Positions 16,160 to 29,270 of a stretch of 64,000 nucleotides of DNA are shown here, one piece after another; within the stretch, counting starts at the first letter, position 1, and the number at the start of each line of letters is the position of its first letter. The stretch comes from Pseudomonas sp. PDM15. Lineage in GTDB: Bacteria; Pseudomonadota; Gammaproteobacteria; Pseudomonadales; Pseudomonadaceae. The notes under the pieces were generated by a model. That model ran no database searches, was not told the DNA's origin, and was given only the letters and a program-made list of their open reading frames with translations. Made by a program: the position numbers and the translations under genes. The stretch spans positions 1 through 64,000 of the forward strand of contig NZ_JACVAA010000010.1 in the NCBI RefSeq assembly GCF_014851565.1, given 5' to 3'.

Positions 16160-18052
16160 ATGACGCGTGCGCAACCCTCTCGCCAGCCGGACGCCGGCAG
16201 CGACCCCCTGGAGCGCCGCCTGCAGGCGCAGCGCCTGGTGCAGATCGCCAATGTACTGTGCGTGGTCCTGCTGCTGATCGGCGCCCAGACCATGGTCGCC
16301 GGCAGCTGGCTGAATGCCGGGTTGGTCGCCGCGGCGCTGGCACTGGTGCTGGTCGGGCGCTGGATCAACCGGCGTGGCAGCGTGGAGCTGTCGGTGGCAC
16401 TGGTGCTCTGTTCGCTGACCGTGCTGGTCAGCGCCTCGCTGTGGTTCAGCCAGGGCCTGTACAGCGCGGCGGTGCTGGGCTTTCCGGCGATCCTGATCGT
16501 GGCCGGCATGGTGGCTTCGCTGCGCCTGTTCGTTGGCCTGCTGCTCAGCATTTTGGCGGTGGTGGCCTTCCTCACCTATGCGTCGCTGAGCGGGCTGCAG
16601 AGTTTCGAGCCGCTGCCGCTGGGCATCGGGCGCATGGTCAACGTCAGTTGCATCCTGCTCACCTGCGCGGCGGCGGTGTGGCTGCTGGCCAACGACCTGC
16701 GCAAGACCCTGCTGCGCCTGCAGCAGGAGATCCTGCGGGTGAAGGATTCCGAGGCCAGCTTCACCCACCTGGCCCAGCACGACGCCCTGACCAACCTGCC
16801 CAACCGCCTGCTCATCCGCGACCGCATGGAGCAGGCCATCGGCCGCGCGCGGCGTGACGATGAGCAGGTGGCGCTGCTGTTCCTCGACCTGGACAACTTC
16901 AAGACCATCAACGATTCGCTCGGCCACGCCGCCGGCGACGAGCTGCTGCAGGAGGTGGCGCGCCGCCTGAAGGAAACGGTGCGCGACATCGACACCGTGA
17001 GCCGCCAGGGCGGCGACGAGTTCCTCATGGTGTTGGCCGACGTGGCGGACCTGGCGGCGGTGTCTTCGGTGGCCGCGCTGGTGCAGCAGAAACTGGCCCA
17101 GCCGTTCGCGCTCAAGGGCATGCAGATCGTCACCTCCATCTCCATCGGCATCTCGCTGTTCCCCGGTGATGGCGACGACTTCGACACCCTGCTCAAGCAC
17201 GCCGACATGGCCATGTACCAGGCCAAGTCGGCGGGGCGTAACGGCTTCTGTTTCTTCGACGAGCAGATGAACGCCGATACCCACGAGCGCCTGGCCCTGG
17301 AGCTGGACCTGCGTCAGGCGCTGAGCCGCGACGAGTTCGTGCTGCACTACCAGCCGATCGTCGACCTGCACGGTGGCCGCCTGCTGGCAGCCGAGGCGTT
17401 GTTGCGCTGGCAGCATCCGCAGCGCGGCACCCTCGGTCCGGACCGTTTCATCCGGGTGGCTGAGGAGTCTGGGCTGATCGTCGAGATCGGCGAGTGGGTG
17501 CTGGGCGAGGCCTGCCGTCAGGCCATGCTCTGGCAGGCGGCCGGGCTGCCGCGCTTCGCCGTGTCGGTGAACCTGTCGGCGGTGCAGTTCCGCCGCGGCA
17601 ATCTGGAGGCCATGGTGCGCGCGGCGCTGAACCGCTTCGGCCTGGCGCCTGCCTGCCTGGAGCTGGAACTGACCGAATCGATCCTGCTGCAGGACTCCGC
17701 GCAGCTGCGTCGCCTCAAGGAGCTCGGGGTGAAGCTGTCGATCGACGACTTCGGCACCGGCTATTCCAGCCTGTCGTACCTGCAGCGCTTCCAGGTCGAC
17801 AAGCTGAAGATCGACCAGTCCTTCGTCCGTGGCCTCACCGGCAATGCCCAGAACCAGGCCATCGTCACCGCCATCGTGCAGATGGCCCGCAGCCTGGGCC
17901 TGCACACCACCGCCGAGGGCATTGAGGACGAGCCGACCCGCGCTCTGCTGACCGAGCTGGGCTGCGACCAGGGGCAGGGCTTCCTGTTTGCCAAGCCACT
18001 GGCGGCGGCGGAGTTCGGCGCCTTCGCGCGTCGCCAGCGGGTGCCGGTCTAG
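16160..18052 (+). CDS. Membrane-anchored diguanylate cyclase/phosphodiesterase (GGDEF-EAL)
   Basis: A 630-residue protein with an N-terminal membrane part of about five to six helices (30-180), then GGDEF (about 205-365) and EAL (about 375-625). GGDEF is intact at 284-288, with an RxxD inhibitory site (RDID, 275-278) five residues before it, so cyclic-di-GMP synthesis with product inhibition is possible. EAL is also intact (EALLRW 412-417, ELTES, DDFGTGYSSL 529-538, EGIED), so the hydrolase may be active too. The start at 16160 follows GGAAGTGAAG. The sensed signal is unknown. Its stop is one base from the convergent sigma54 regulator. Confidence 0.9.
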   Translation: MTRAQPSRQPDAGSDPLERRLQAQRLVQIANVLCVVLLLIGAQTMVAGSWLNAGLVAAALALVLVGRWINRRGSVELSVALVLCSLTVLVSASLWFSQGLYSAAVLGFPAILIVAGMVASLRLFVGLLLSILAVVAFLTYASLSGLQSFEPLPLGIGRMVNVSCILLTCAAAVWLLANDLRKTLLRLQQEILRVKDSEASFTHLAQHDALTNLPNRLLIRDRMEQAIGRARRDDEQVALLFLDLDNFKTINDSLGHAAGDELLQEVARRLKETVRDIDTVSRQGGDEFLMVLADVADLAAVSSVAALVQQKLAQPFALKGMQIVTSISIGISLFPGDGDDFDTLLKHADMAMYQAKSAGRNGFCFFDEQMNADTHERLALELDLRQALSRDEFVLHYQPIVDLHGGRLLAAEALLRWQHPQRGTLGPDRFIRVAEESGLIVEIGEWVLGEACRQAMLWQAAGLPRFAVSVNLSAVQFRRGNLEAMVRAALNRFGLAPACLELELTESILLQDSAQLRRLKELGVKLSIDDFGTGYSSLSYLQRFQVDKLKIDQSFVRGLTGNAQNQAIVTAIVQMARSLGLHTTAEGIEDEPTRALLTELGCDQGQGFLFAKPLAAAEFGAFARRQRVPV

Positions 18053-18053
18053 C

Positions 18054-19895
<1,842 letters not shown>

Positions 19896-20002
19896 GAGGT
19901 TCGCCTGATTCTTGTATTTATCGTCACAGCTTCCGTGCTGGCGCCGCCGTTACTGCAATAGGCGGGCCTGCTCAGGAGGGCACTCGCTGCCTCCTGGCTC
20001 CG

Positions 20003-20028
20003 ACCTTCTCCCGCGGGCGGGAGAGGGT
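20003..20028. repeat. REP-like palindrome
   Basis: ACCTTCTCCCGC-GG-GCGGGAGAGGGT forms a 12-bp stem with one G-T pair. Short palindromes with a CTCTCCC/GGGAGAG core are widely dispersed between genes in Pseudomonas genomes. Only one copy was noticed in this window. Confidence 0.45.
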
Positions 20029-20046
20029 GAAGCGTTCGCCCAGTGT

Positions 20047-20116
20047 TGTTCATTGCTGTTCAAAGTCAAAGGGCGAAGTGTTCAGTTGTTCAAGTTTCGC
20101 TGTTCAAAATTGTTCA
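20047..20116 (+). promoter_or_regulatory. Array of six TGTTCA hexamers (candidate activator-binding sites)
   Basis: TGTTCA occurs at 20047, 20057, 20079, 20087, 20101 and 20111, all in the same orientation. They form three pairs with start-to-start spacings of 10, 8 and 10 bp. The array lies about 90-160 bp upstream of the sigma54 -24 element, the usual distance for enhancer sites. It is placed between the AcoR-type gene and the importer operon, so it is the probable binding region of that activator. Confidence 0.6.
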
Positions 20117-20202
20117 GTACTGGCCGCGACAGTTTTCGCGTTTCTGCGAATATTCCTTTGCAATCAGCAGCATGGCGAATTTTCGTTTGCGCACATCGGC
20201 TC

Positions 20203-20217
20203 TGGCACGAATGTCGC
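20203..20217 (+). promoter_or_regulatory. Sigma54 (-24/-12) promoter of the ABC importer operon
   Basis: TGGCACGAATGTCGC matches TGGCACG-N4-TTGC with one change, with GG and GC exactly 10 bases apart. Transcription would start near 20229, giving a leader of about 56 bases before the first importer gene. The divergent sigma54 activator supports this assignment. Confidence 0.8.
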
Positions 20218-20284
20218 CTTATGCCAGTGCCGCCGCCGAACAGCAGCTTCGCGGCGACGGGCGAAATAACCATAAGGACACGCC

Positions 20285-21367
20285 ATGTCGTTAACGCTGG
20301 AACATGTCTGCCGCGTGGTCGACCAGCAGGTGTACATCGATGATGCCTGCCTGAGCTTCGAGCCGGGCTCCTTCAATGTGCTGGTGGGCCGCACGCTCGC
20401 CGGCAAGACCTCGCTGATGCGCCTGATGGCCGGGCTGGACAAGCCCAGCAGCGGCCGCATCCTGATGCACGGCGCCGATGTCACCGGCGTGCCGGTGCGC
20501 CAGCGCAACGTGTCGATGGTCTACCAGCAGTTCATCAACTACCCCAACCTGACGGTATACGAGAACATCGCCTCGCCACTGCGCCAGGCCGGCGTAGCCA
20601 AGGCGGAGATCGAGCGCAAGGTGCAGGAAACCGCGCAGATGCTGCGCATCGACAAGTTTCTCAAGCGCTACCCGCTGGAGCTCTCCGGCGGCCAACAGCA
20701 GCGCACGGCGATGGCACGCGCGCTGGTCAAGGATGCTGACCTGGTGCTGTTCGACGAGCCGCTGGTCAACCTCGACTACAAACTGCGCGAGGAGCTGCGC
20801 CAGGAGATGCGCGAGCTGTTCCGCGCCCGTCGCAGCATAGCTATCTATGCCACCACCGAGCCCAACGAGGCACTGGCCCTGGGTGGCACCACCACCATCC
20901 TGCATGAGGGGCGGGTGATCCAGAGCGGCAGGACCACCGAGGTCTACCACCGGCCGCAGCAGGTGCTGGCCGCCGAGCTGTTCTCCGAGCCGCCGATCAA
21001 CCTGATGCACGGGCGCATCAGCGATGGCGAGGTGAGCTTCGAGGACTTCGTGCATTTCCCGCTGACCGCCGAGCTGCGCGGCCTGGCGGAAGGGCAGTAC
21101 CGCTTCGGCGTGCGTCCCGGGCATATCGGTCTGGTGCCGTCCAACGACGACGACCTGGAGCTGGCGGTGACCGTCGAGCTGGCCGAGATCAGCGGCTCGG
21201 AGACCTTCCTCCACGTGCGCAGCGAGCACTTCGCCCTGGTCCTGCACCTGCAGGGTGTGCACGAGTACGACGTTGATGCGCCGATCCGCATCTATATCCC
21301 GACCCACAAGCTGTTCGTTTTCGATACCCAGGACCAGCTGGTCCTGGCGCCGATTCGCAGGTCCTGA
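20285..21367 (+). CDS. ABC importer ATP-binding protein, GlpS type (degenerate H-loop)
   Basis: A 360-residue MalK-like ATPase with an ATPase domain (about 1-235) and a C-terminal regulatory TOBE-like domain. The signature LSGGQ (133-137) and Walker B LVLFDEP with Asp157-Glu158 are intact. Walker A is unusual (GRTLAGKT, 35-42): it keeps the GK-T core but not the normal SGSGKS sequence. The switch histidine is missing, with Thr191 in YATTEPNEA where YVTHDQ is usual. It is the first gene of a six-gene operon and pairs with the next ATPase, whose defects are complementary. The family resembles the glycerol importer ATPase GlpS of Rhizobium leguminosarum. Confidence 0.88.
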   Translation: MSLTLEHVCRVVDQQVYIDDACLSFEPGSFNVLVGRTLAGKTSLMRLMAGLDKPSSGRILMHGADVTGVPVRQRNVSMVYQQFINYPNLTVYENIASPLRQAGVAKAEIERKVQETAQMLRIDKFLKRYPLELSGGQQQRTAMARALVKDADLVLFDEPLVNLDYKLREELRQEMRELFRARRSIAIYATTEPNEALALGGTTTILHEGRVIQSGRTTEVYHRPQQVLAAELFSEPPINLMHGRISDGEVSFEDFVHFPLTAELRGLAEGQYRFGVRPGHIGLVPSNDDDLELAVTVELAEISGSETFLHVRSEHFALVLHLQGVHEYDVDAPIRIYIPTHKLFVFDTQDQLVLAPIRRS

Positions 21368-21377
21368 GGAGCGCACC

Positions 21378-22471
21378 ATGGCCGAGATACGCCTGCAGAA
21401 CCTGGCTCACAGTTACAGCGCCCAACCGAGCGGGCCGGACGACTATGCCATCCGCGCGATGACCCACGTCTGGGAGCAGGGCGGCGCTTACGCGCTGCTC
21501 GGCCCGTCCGGCTGCGGCAAGTCGACCCTGCTCAACATCATCTCCGGGCTGCTCAGCCCTTCCGAGGGGCAGGTGCTGTTCGACATGCGCGAGGTCAACG
21601 ACCTGCCGCCGCAGGAACGCAACATCGCTCAGGTTTTCCAGTTCCCGGTGGTGTACGACACCATGACGGTGTTCGACAACCTGGCCTTCCCGCTGCGCAA
21701 CCAGGGCCTGGCAGAATCCCGGGTGACCAGCAAGGTGCACGAGATCGCCGAGGTGCTGGACTTGCACCCGCTGCTGCACAAGAAGGCGCGCAACCTCACC
21801 GCCGACGAGAAGCAGAAAGTCTCCATGGGCCGCGGTCTGGTGCGCGATGACGTGTCGGCGATCCTCTTTGACGAGCCGCTGACGGTGATCGACCCGCACC
21901 TGAAGTGGAAGCTGCGGCGCAAGCTCAAGCAGATCCACGAGCAGTTCAACATCACCATGGTCTACGTCACCCACGACCAACTGGAGGCCTCGACCTTCGC
22001 CGACAAGATCGCGGTGATGTATGGCGGCCAGATCGTCCAGTTCGGCACACCGCGCGAGCTGTTCGAGCGGCCGAAACATACCTTTGTCGGCTTCTTCATC
22101 GGTAGCCCGGGGATGAACCTGATCGAGGTCACGCCCTACGCTGGCGGCGTGTGCTTCGGCCAGACCCGCGTGCCGCTGGCACCGGCCCTGAACCAGCAGC
22201 TGGCCGGGCTGGGCGGACAGAAGCTGAAGCTGGGCATTCGCCCGGAGTTCGTGCATGTCAGCGACGAGCCCTTCGTCGACGCCCTGCGTGGCGAGGTGCG
22301 CCATGTCGAGGACCTGGGCACCTACAAGATCCTCACCCTGGAACTGGACGGCGTGACGCTCAAGGCGCGCCTGCAGGAGGACCTGCCGGTGCCGCAGAAG
22401 GTGGCCTATATCGGCTTCCCGTCCCAATGGCTGATGGTCTACGCCGACGACGTGCTGGTGGAGGTGCGGGC

Positions 22472-22475
<4 letters not shown>
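21378..22475 (+). CDS. ABC importer ATP-binding protein, GlpT type (degenerate signature)
   Basis: A 365-residue ATPase with a MalK-like C-terminal domain. Walker A (GPSGCGKST, 42-50), Q-loop (QVFQFP), Walker B (ILFDEP, Asp165-Glu166) and H-loop (THDQ, His199) are canonical. The signature LSGGQ is replaced by LTADE (140-144). Together with the preceding subunit this predicts a heterodimer with one intact and one degenerate ATP site. The start at 21378 has GAGGAG before it, although the frame is open further upstream. It overlaps the next gene by four bases (ATGA). Confidence 0.88.
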
Positions 22476-23338
<863 letters not shown>

Positions 23339-23348
23339 GGAGCCTGCC

Positions 23349-24149
<801 letters not shown>

Positions 24150-24161
24150 GGAGAAACGACT

Positions 24162-24434
24162 ATGGAATGGATGGCCTGGACTCCGGTCACGGCGGCCTTC
24201 TTCGGCGGCATCGCGCTGCTGCTGGTGGGCATGACGGTATGGGAAATCCGCTCGCCCTGCGTCGAGCGCAGAGGCTTTCTGCCGATCGTCACCACCCGTG
24301 GCGACCGGCTGTTCATCGGTTTGCTCGGCAGCGCCTACCTGCACCTGCTGGTAGTGGGCGTGACCGACTGGAGCACCTGGATAGCCTCGGCGCTGTCCGT
24401 CGTGTGGTTACTGGTGGTGATGCGTTGGGGCTGA
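24162..24434 (+). CDS. DUF2160-type small membrane protein of the importer
   Basis: A 90-residue protein with about three transmembrane segments (around 8-27, 48-66 and 70-88) and a conserved-looking loop IRSPCVERRGFLPIVTTRGDRLFI. It fits the DUF2160 family of small integral membrane proteins found inside glycerol-type ABC operons. GAGGAGAAACG precedes the start. It lies between the second permease and the binding protein, so it is probably an accessory subunit or assembly factor; its real role is unknown. Confidence 0.8.
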   Translation: MEWMAWTPVTAAFFGGIALLLVGMTVWEIRSPCVERRGFLPIVTTRGDRLFIGLLGSAYLHLLVVGVTDWSTWIASALSVVWLLVVMRWG

Positions 24435-24484
24435 CCGGCTGCCTGGCTGGACGGTCGCTTTTCTATTCAAGCAAGGAGGAGTCT

Positions 24485-26224
<1,740 letters not shown>

Positions 26225-26243
26225 GATCTGAGCTGGAAACGAA

Positions 26244-26270
26244 AACGGCGCCCTCGGGCGCCGTTCTTTA
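26244..26270. terminator. Intrinsic terminator after the importer operon
   Basis: AACGGCGCCC-TC-GGGCGCCGTT (26244-26265) gives a 10-bp perfect stem followed by CTTTA, 20 bases after the binding-protein stop. The A-rich left flank also suits termination of the convergent folD. Confidence 0.85.
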
Positions 26271-26282
26271 TTGCGGAGCGAC

Positions 26283-27137
26283 TTACGCGTGCAGGTTGTC
26301 TGCGGCGTGCAGGGTGTTCTCCAGCAGGCAGGCGCGAGTCATCGGGCCGACGCCACCCGGTACCGGGGTGATCCAGCCGGCGCGCTCGGCGGCCGCATCG
26401 TATTCCACGTCGCCCAGCAGCTTGCCATCGGCCTGGCGGTTGATTCCGACGTCGATGACGATGGCGCCCGGCTTGATCCACTCGCCCTTGACCAGGCCGG
26501 TCTTGCCGGCGGCCGCGACCAAGATGTCGGCCTGGGCCACATGGCCTGCCAGATCCTTGGTGAAGCGGTGGGTAACGGTTACGGTGCAGCCGGCCAGCAG
26601 CAGCTCGAGGGCCATCGGGCGGCCGACGATATTGGAGGCGCCGACTACCACGGCGTGCTGGCCGTGCAGGTCGACACCAGTGCTTTCCAGCAGGGTCATG
26701 ATCCCCTTCGGTGTGCAGGAGCGCAGCAGCGGCATGCGCTGGGACAGGCGGCCGACGTTGAACGGGTGGAAACCGTCGACGTCCTTGTCCGGGTTGATGC
26801 GTTCGAGCAGCTGCGAGGCGTCCAGATGGGCGGGCAGCGGTAGCTGCACCAGGATGCCGTCGATGGCGTTGTCGCGGTTGAGCTGGTCGATCAGGCTCAG
26901 CAGCTCGCCCTGAGTGGTGGTGGCAGGCAGGTCATGGGCCACGGAAACGAAGCCGACTTCCTCGCAATCCTTGCGCTTGTGCGACACATAGACTTGGGAC
27001 GCAGGGTCGCTGCCGACCAGGATCACGGCCAGGCCCGGAGCGCGCAGGCCCTGCTGGCGACGCTCGGCGACGCGTTTGGCGATGTCCTGGCGGAGGTTGG
27101 CGGCGATGGTTTTGCCGTCGATCAGTTTTGCGGTCAT
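26283..27137 (-). CDS. folD: Bifunctional methylenetetrahydrofolate dehydrogenase/cyclohydrolase FolD
   Basis: A 284-residue enzyme interconverting 5,10-methylene-, methenyl- and 10-formyl-tetrahydrofolate. The catalytic YVSHKRKDCEEVGF contains the family Lys (in the KRK), and the substrate and NADP signatures LVQLPLPAHLD, GFHPFNVGRL, VVGASNIVGRPMA and PGGVGPMT are all present. The start at 27137 is preceded by GGGGAGGG-rich sequence further upstream, with the annotated ATG giving normal length. It faces the tRNA cluster divergently. Confidence 0.96.
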   Translation of the reverse strand: MTAKLIDGKTIAANLRQDIAKRVAERRQQGLRAPGLAVILVGSDPASQVYVSHKRKDCEEVGFVSVAHDLPATTTQGELLSLIDQLNRDNAIDGILVQLPLPAHLDASQLLERINPDKDVDGFHPFNVGRLSQRMPLLRSCTPKGIMTLLESTGVDLHGQHAVVVGASNIVGRPMALELLLAGCTVTVTHRFTKDLAGHVAQADILVAAAGKTGLVKGEWIKPGAIVIDVGINRQADGKLLGDVEYDAAAERAGWITPVPGGVGPMTRACLLENTLHAADNLHA

Positions 27138-27270
27138 GACGCTTGCTTAACCATAGGGGAGGGTGGAAAAAAGGTCGCGCATTCTCGCATGGGCGGCCGG
27201 TGGGGCAAAGGCGCATGCGTCGTGCTTTCCTGTAACTCCTTTATCCAGCAGGATTTTTTTCATTTTCGTG

Positions 27271-27299
27271 TTGACGCCCCGGGATCGCCTCTATAAGAT
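27271..27299 (+). promoter_or_regulatory. Sigma70 promoter of the tRNA cluster
   Basis: TTGACG (27271-27276) and TAAGAT (27294-27299) are separated by exactly 17 bp. The region after the -10 (TCGCCCCGC) is GC-rich, a discriminator typical of stable-RNA promoters under stringent control. Transcription should start near 27306, about 92 bases before tRNA-Arg. Confidence 0.75.
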
Positions 27300-27397
27300 T
27301 CGCCCCGCTTGTCGAGCACAGCCAGCCGCTGGGTAAGATGGCAACGACCGGAAGCGGTTGGAGCTGTAGCTTAGAAGTCTGTTCCGCAGATGATTAA

Positions 27398-27474
27398 GCG
27401 CCCGTAGCTCAGCTGGATAGAGCATCCGCCTTCTAAGCGGATGGTCGCAGGTTCGAGTCCTGCCGGGTGCGCCA
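27398..27474 (+). tRNA. tRNA-Arg (anticodon TCT)
   Basis: A 77-base cloverleaf with encoded CCA. The anticodon stem TCCGC/GCGGA encloses CTTCTAA, giving anticodon TCT for AGA codons. The T-arm GGTTCGAGTCC and D-arm AGCTCAGCTGGATAGAGC are standard. It is first in a three-tRNA cluster. Confidence 0.97.
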
Positions 27475-27505
27475 TTGGCGAATCAGGCACAAGCAACGCA
27501 ATATG

Positions 27506-27581
27506 GTGGGCGTAGCTCAGTTGGTAGAGCACAGGATTGTGGCTCCTGGTGTCGTGGGTTCGATTCCCATCGTCCACCCCA
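27506..27581 (+). tRNA. tRNA-His (anticodon GTG)
   Basis: A 76-base cloverleaf with encoded CCA. Stem CAGGA/TCCTG encloses TTGTGGC, giving anticodon GTG. The base before it (27505) is G, which supplies the extra 5' guanosine of tRNA-His. It follows tRNA-Arg by 31 bases. Confidence 0.97.
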
Positions 27582-27589
27582 TATTCGAG

Positions 27590-27624
27590 AAAACGCCAGG
27601 CCAAAAGCCTGGCGTTTTCGTTTC
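27590..27624 (+). terminator. Terminator-like hairpin between tRNA-His and tRNA-Leu
   Basis: AAAACGCCAGGC (27590-27601) pairs perfectly with GCCTGGCGTTTT (27607-27618) across a 5-base loop, followed by CGTTT. It looks like a complete intrinsic terminator, yet tRNA-Leu begins only 18 bases later with no room for its own promoter. Confidence 0.7.
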
Positions 27625-27636
27625 AAGTGTTACCAC

Positions 27637-27721
27637 GCGGACGTGGTGAAATTGGTAGACACACCAGATTTAGGTTCTGGCGCCGCAAGGTGTGAGAGTT
27701 CGAGTCTCTCCGTCCGCACCA
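27637..27721 (+). tRNA. tRNA-Leu (anticodon TAG)
   Basis: An 85-base tRNA with a long variable arm (GGCGCCGCAAGGTGT region) and encoded CCA. Stem CCAGA/TCTGG encloses TTTAGGT, giving anticodon TAG for CUA/CUG codons. It is last in the cluster and lies downstream of a terminator-like hairpin. Confidence 0.97.
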
Positions 27722-27778
27722 TCTTTTCTTTGTAATCCCTCCTTATATATCCCGCCGTTTCTTGCTCGTTTTGTGCAG

Positions 27779-27807
27779 GTGACTTCTGTTATTCGAGCCA
27801 CTAGAAT
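27779..27807 (+). promoter_or_regulatory. Candidate sigma70 promoter for tig
   Basis: GTGACT (27779-27784) and TAGAAT (27802-27807) are 17 bp apart, giving a leader of about 54 bases before tig. The -35 keeps the TGAC core and the -10 matches five of six bases. Confidence 0.5.
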
Positions 27808-27867
27808 GCTTGCCTTTCGATTCTGGGGCCGGAACGCCGGCTTATGTCTGTGCAACGAGGAATATCC

Positions 27868-29178
27868 ATGCAAGTTTCTGTTGAAAGCACCTCCGCTCTT
27901 GAGCGCCGCATGACCATCGGCGTGCCTGCCGAGCGCATCGAGACCGAAGTGACCAAGCGTCTGCAACAGACTGCCCGTCGTGCCAAGGTGGCTGGTTTCC
28001 GTCCCGGCAAAGTGCCGATGAACGTCATCCGTCAGCGCTATGAAGACTCCGCTCGCCAGGAAGCTCTGGGCGACCTGATCCAGGCCACCTTCTATGAAGC
28101 CATCGTCGAGCAGAAGCTGAACCCGGCTGGTGCTCCATCCGTCGAGCCGAAGACCTTCGAGAAGGGCAAGGACCTCGAGTACGTCGCCACTTTCGAAGTG
28201 TTCCCGGAAATCAAGCTGGCCGGCTTCGAGGGCATCACTGTCGAGCGCCTACAGGCTGACGTGACCGATGCTGACGTCGACAACATGCTGGAAATCCTGC
28301 GCAAGCAAAACACCCGCTTCGAAGCTGTTGAGCGTGCCGCCGAGAATGGCGACCAGCTGAACATCGATTTCGTAGGCAAGATCGACGGCGAAGCCTTCGC
28401 TGGTGGTAGCGCCAAGGGCACCCCGCTGGTGCTGGGCTCCGGCCGCATGATTCCGGGCTTCGAAGATGCCCTGGTCGGCGTCAAGGCTGGCGAAGAACGC
28501 GTCATCAATCCGACCTTCCCGGCTGACTACCAGAACCTGGATCTGGCCGGCAAGACCGCCGAGTTCACCGTGACCGTCAACAGCGTTTCCGCTCCGCAAC
28601 TGCCGGAACTGAACGACGACTTCTTCGCTCTGTTCGGCATCAAGGGCGAAGGCCTGGAAGGCTTCCGCGCCGAAGTCCGCAAGAACATGGACCGCGAACT
28701 GCGCCAGGCCATCAAGTCCAAGGTGAAGAACCAGGTCATGGAAGGCCTGCTGGCCGCCAACCCGGTCGAAGTGCCTAAGTCCCTGATCGGCAACGAAGTG
28801 AACCGTCTGCGCGTGCAGGCCGTTCAGCAGTTCGGTGGCAACATCAAGCCTGACCAACTGCCGGCCGAGCTGTTCGAAGAGCAAGCCAAGCGCCGCGTGG
28901 TGCTGGGTCTGATCGTTGCCGAAGTGGTCAAGCAGGGCGAGCTGAAGGCTGACGAAGCCCGCGTTCGCGAGCTGATCGAGGAAATGGCCTCCGCTTATCA
29001 GGAGCCGCAGCAGGTTGTGGCCTGGTACTACAAGAACGACCAGCAGCTGAACGAAGTGCGTTCGGTTGTACTGGAAGAACAAGTTGTAGATACTGTCCTG
29101 CAGAAGGCCAGCGTGACCGATAAAGCGGTCTCCTACGAAGAAGCGGTCAAGCCGGCGGAAGCCCCGCAAGCAGCCTGA
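27868..29178 (+). CDS. tig: Trigger factor, ribosome-associated chaperone
   Basis: A 436-residue chaperone and prolyl isomerase that binds at the ribosome exit tunnel. The ribosome-binding signature (VAGFRPGKVPMNVIRQRY, with the GFRxGK motif) lies near residues 40-57, the FKBP-like domain spans about 155-245, and the helical C-terminal arms follow. The start at 27868 follows GAGGAATATCC; an in-frame ATG at 27844 lacks a good Shine-Dalgarno. A hairpin terminator separates it from clpP. Confidence 0.97.
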   Translation: MQVSVESTSALERRMTIGVPAERIETEVTKRLQQTARRAKVAGFRPGKVPMNVIRQRYEDSARQEALGDLIQATFYEAIVEQKLNPAGAPSVEPKTFEKGKDLEYVATFEVFPEIKLAGFEGITVERLQADVTDADVDNMLEILRKQNTRFEAVERAAENGDQLNIDFVGKIDGEAFAGGSAKGTPLVLGSGRMIPGFEDALVGVKAGEERVINPTFPADYQNLDLAGKTAEFTVTVNSVSAPQLPELNDDFFALFGIKGEGLEGFRAEVRKNMDRELRQAIKSKVKNQVMEGLLAANPVEVPKSLIGNEVNRLRVQAVQQFGGNIKPDQLPAELFEEQAKRRVVLGLIVAEVVKQGELKADEARVRELIEEMASAYQEPQQVVAWYYKNDQQLNEVRSVVLEEQVVDTVLQKASVTDKAVSYEEAVKPAEAPQAA

Positions 29179-29202
29179 TCCCTCGCCTCGTTCGAGCACA
29201 AC

Positions 29203-29236
29203 CATAAGCCAGCCTTCGCGCTGGCTTATGCGTCTT
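29203..29236 (+). terminator. Hairpin terminator/attenuator between tig and clpP
   Basis: CATAAGCCAGC and GCTGGCTTATG (29203-29230) form an 11-bp stem with a CUUCGC loop, followed by CGTCTTTA. The T-tract is weak, so some read-through into clpP is possible. Confidence 0.65.
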
Positions 29237-29270
29237 TAGAGACATGACTATTAGGGAGAGATCGCTAGAC

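Noticed and set aside
16043..17905. A 620-codon open frame opposite the GGDEF-EAL gene
   Set aside because: It is a reverse-strand shadow with His/Gln/Arg-rich composition and no domain; the plus-strand gene has all catalytic motifs.
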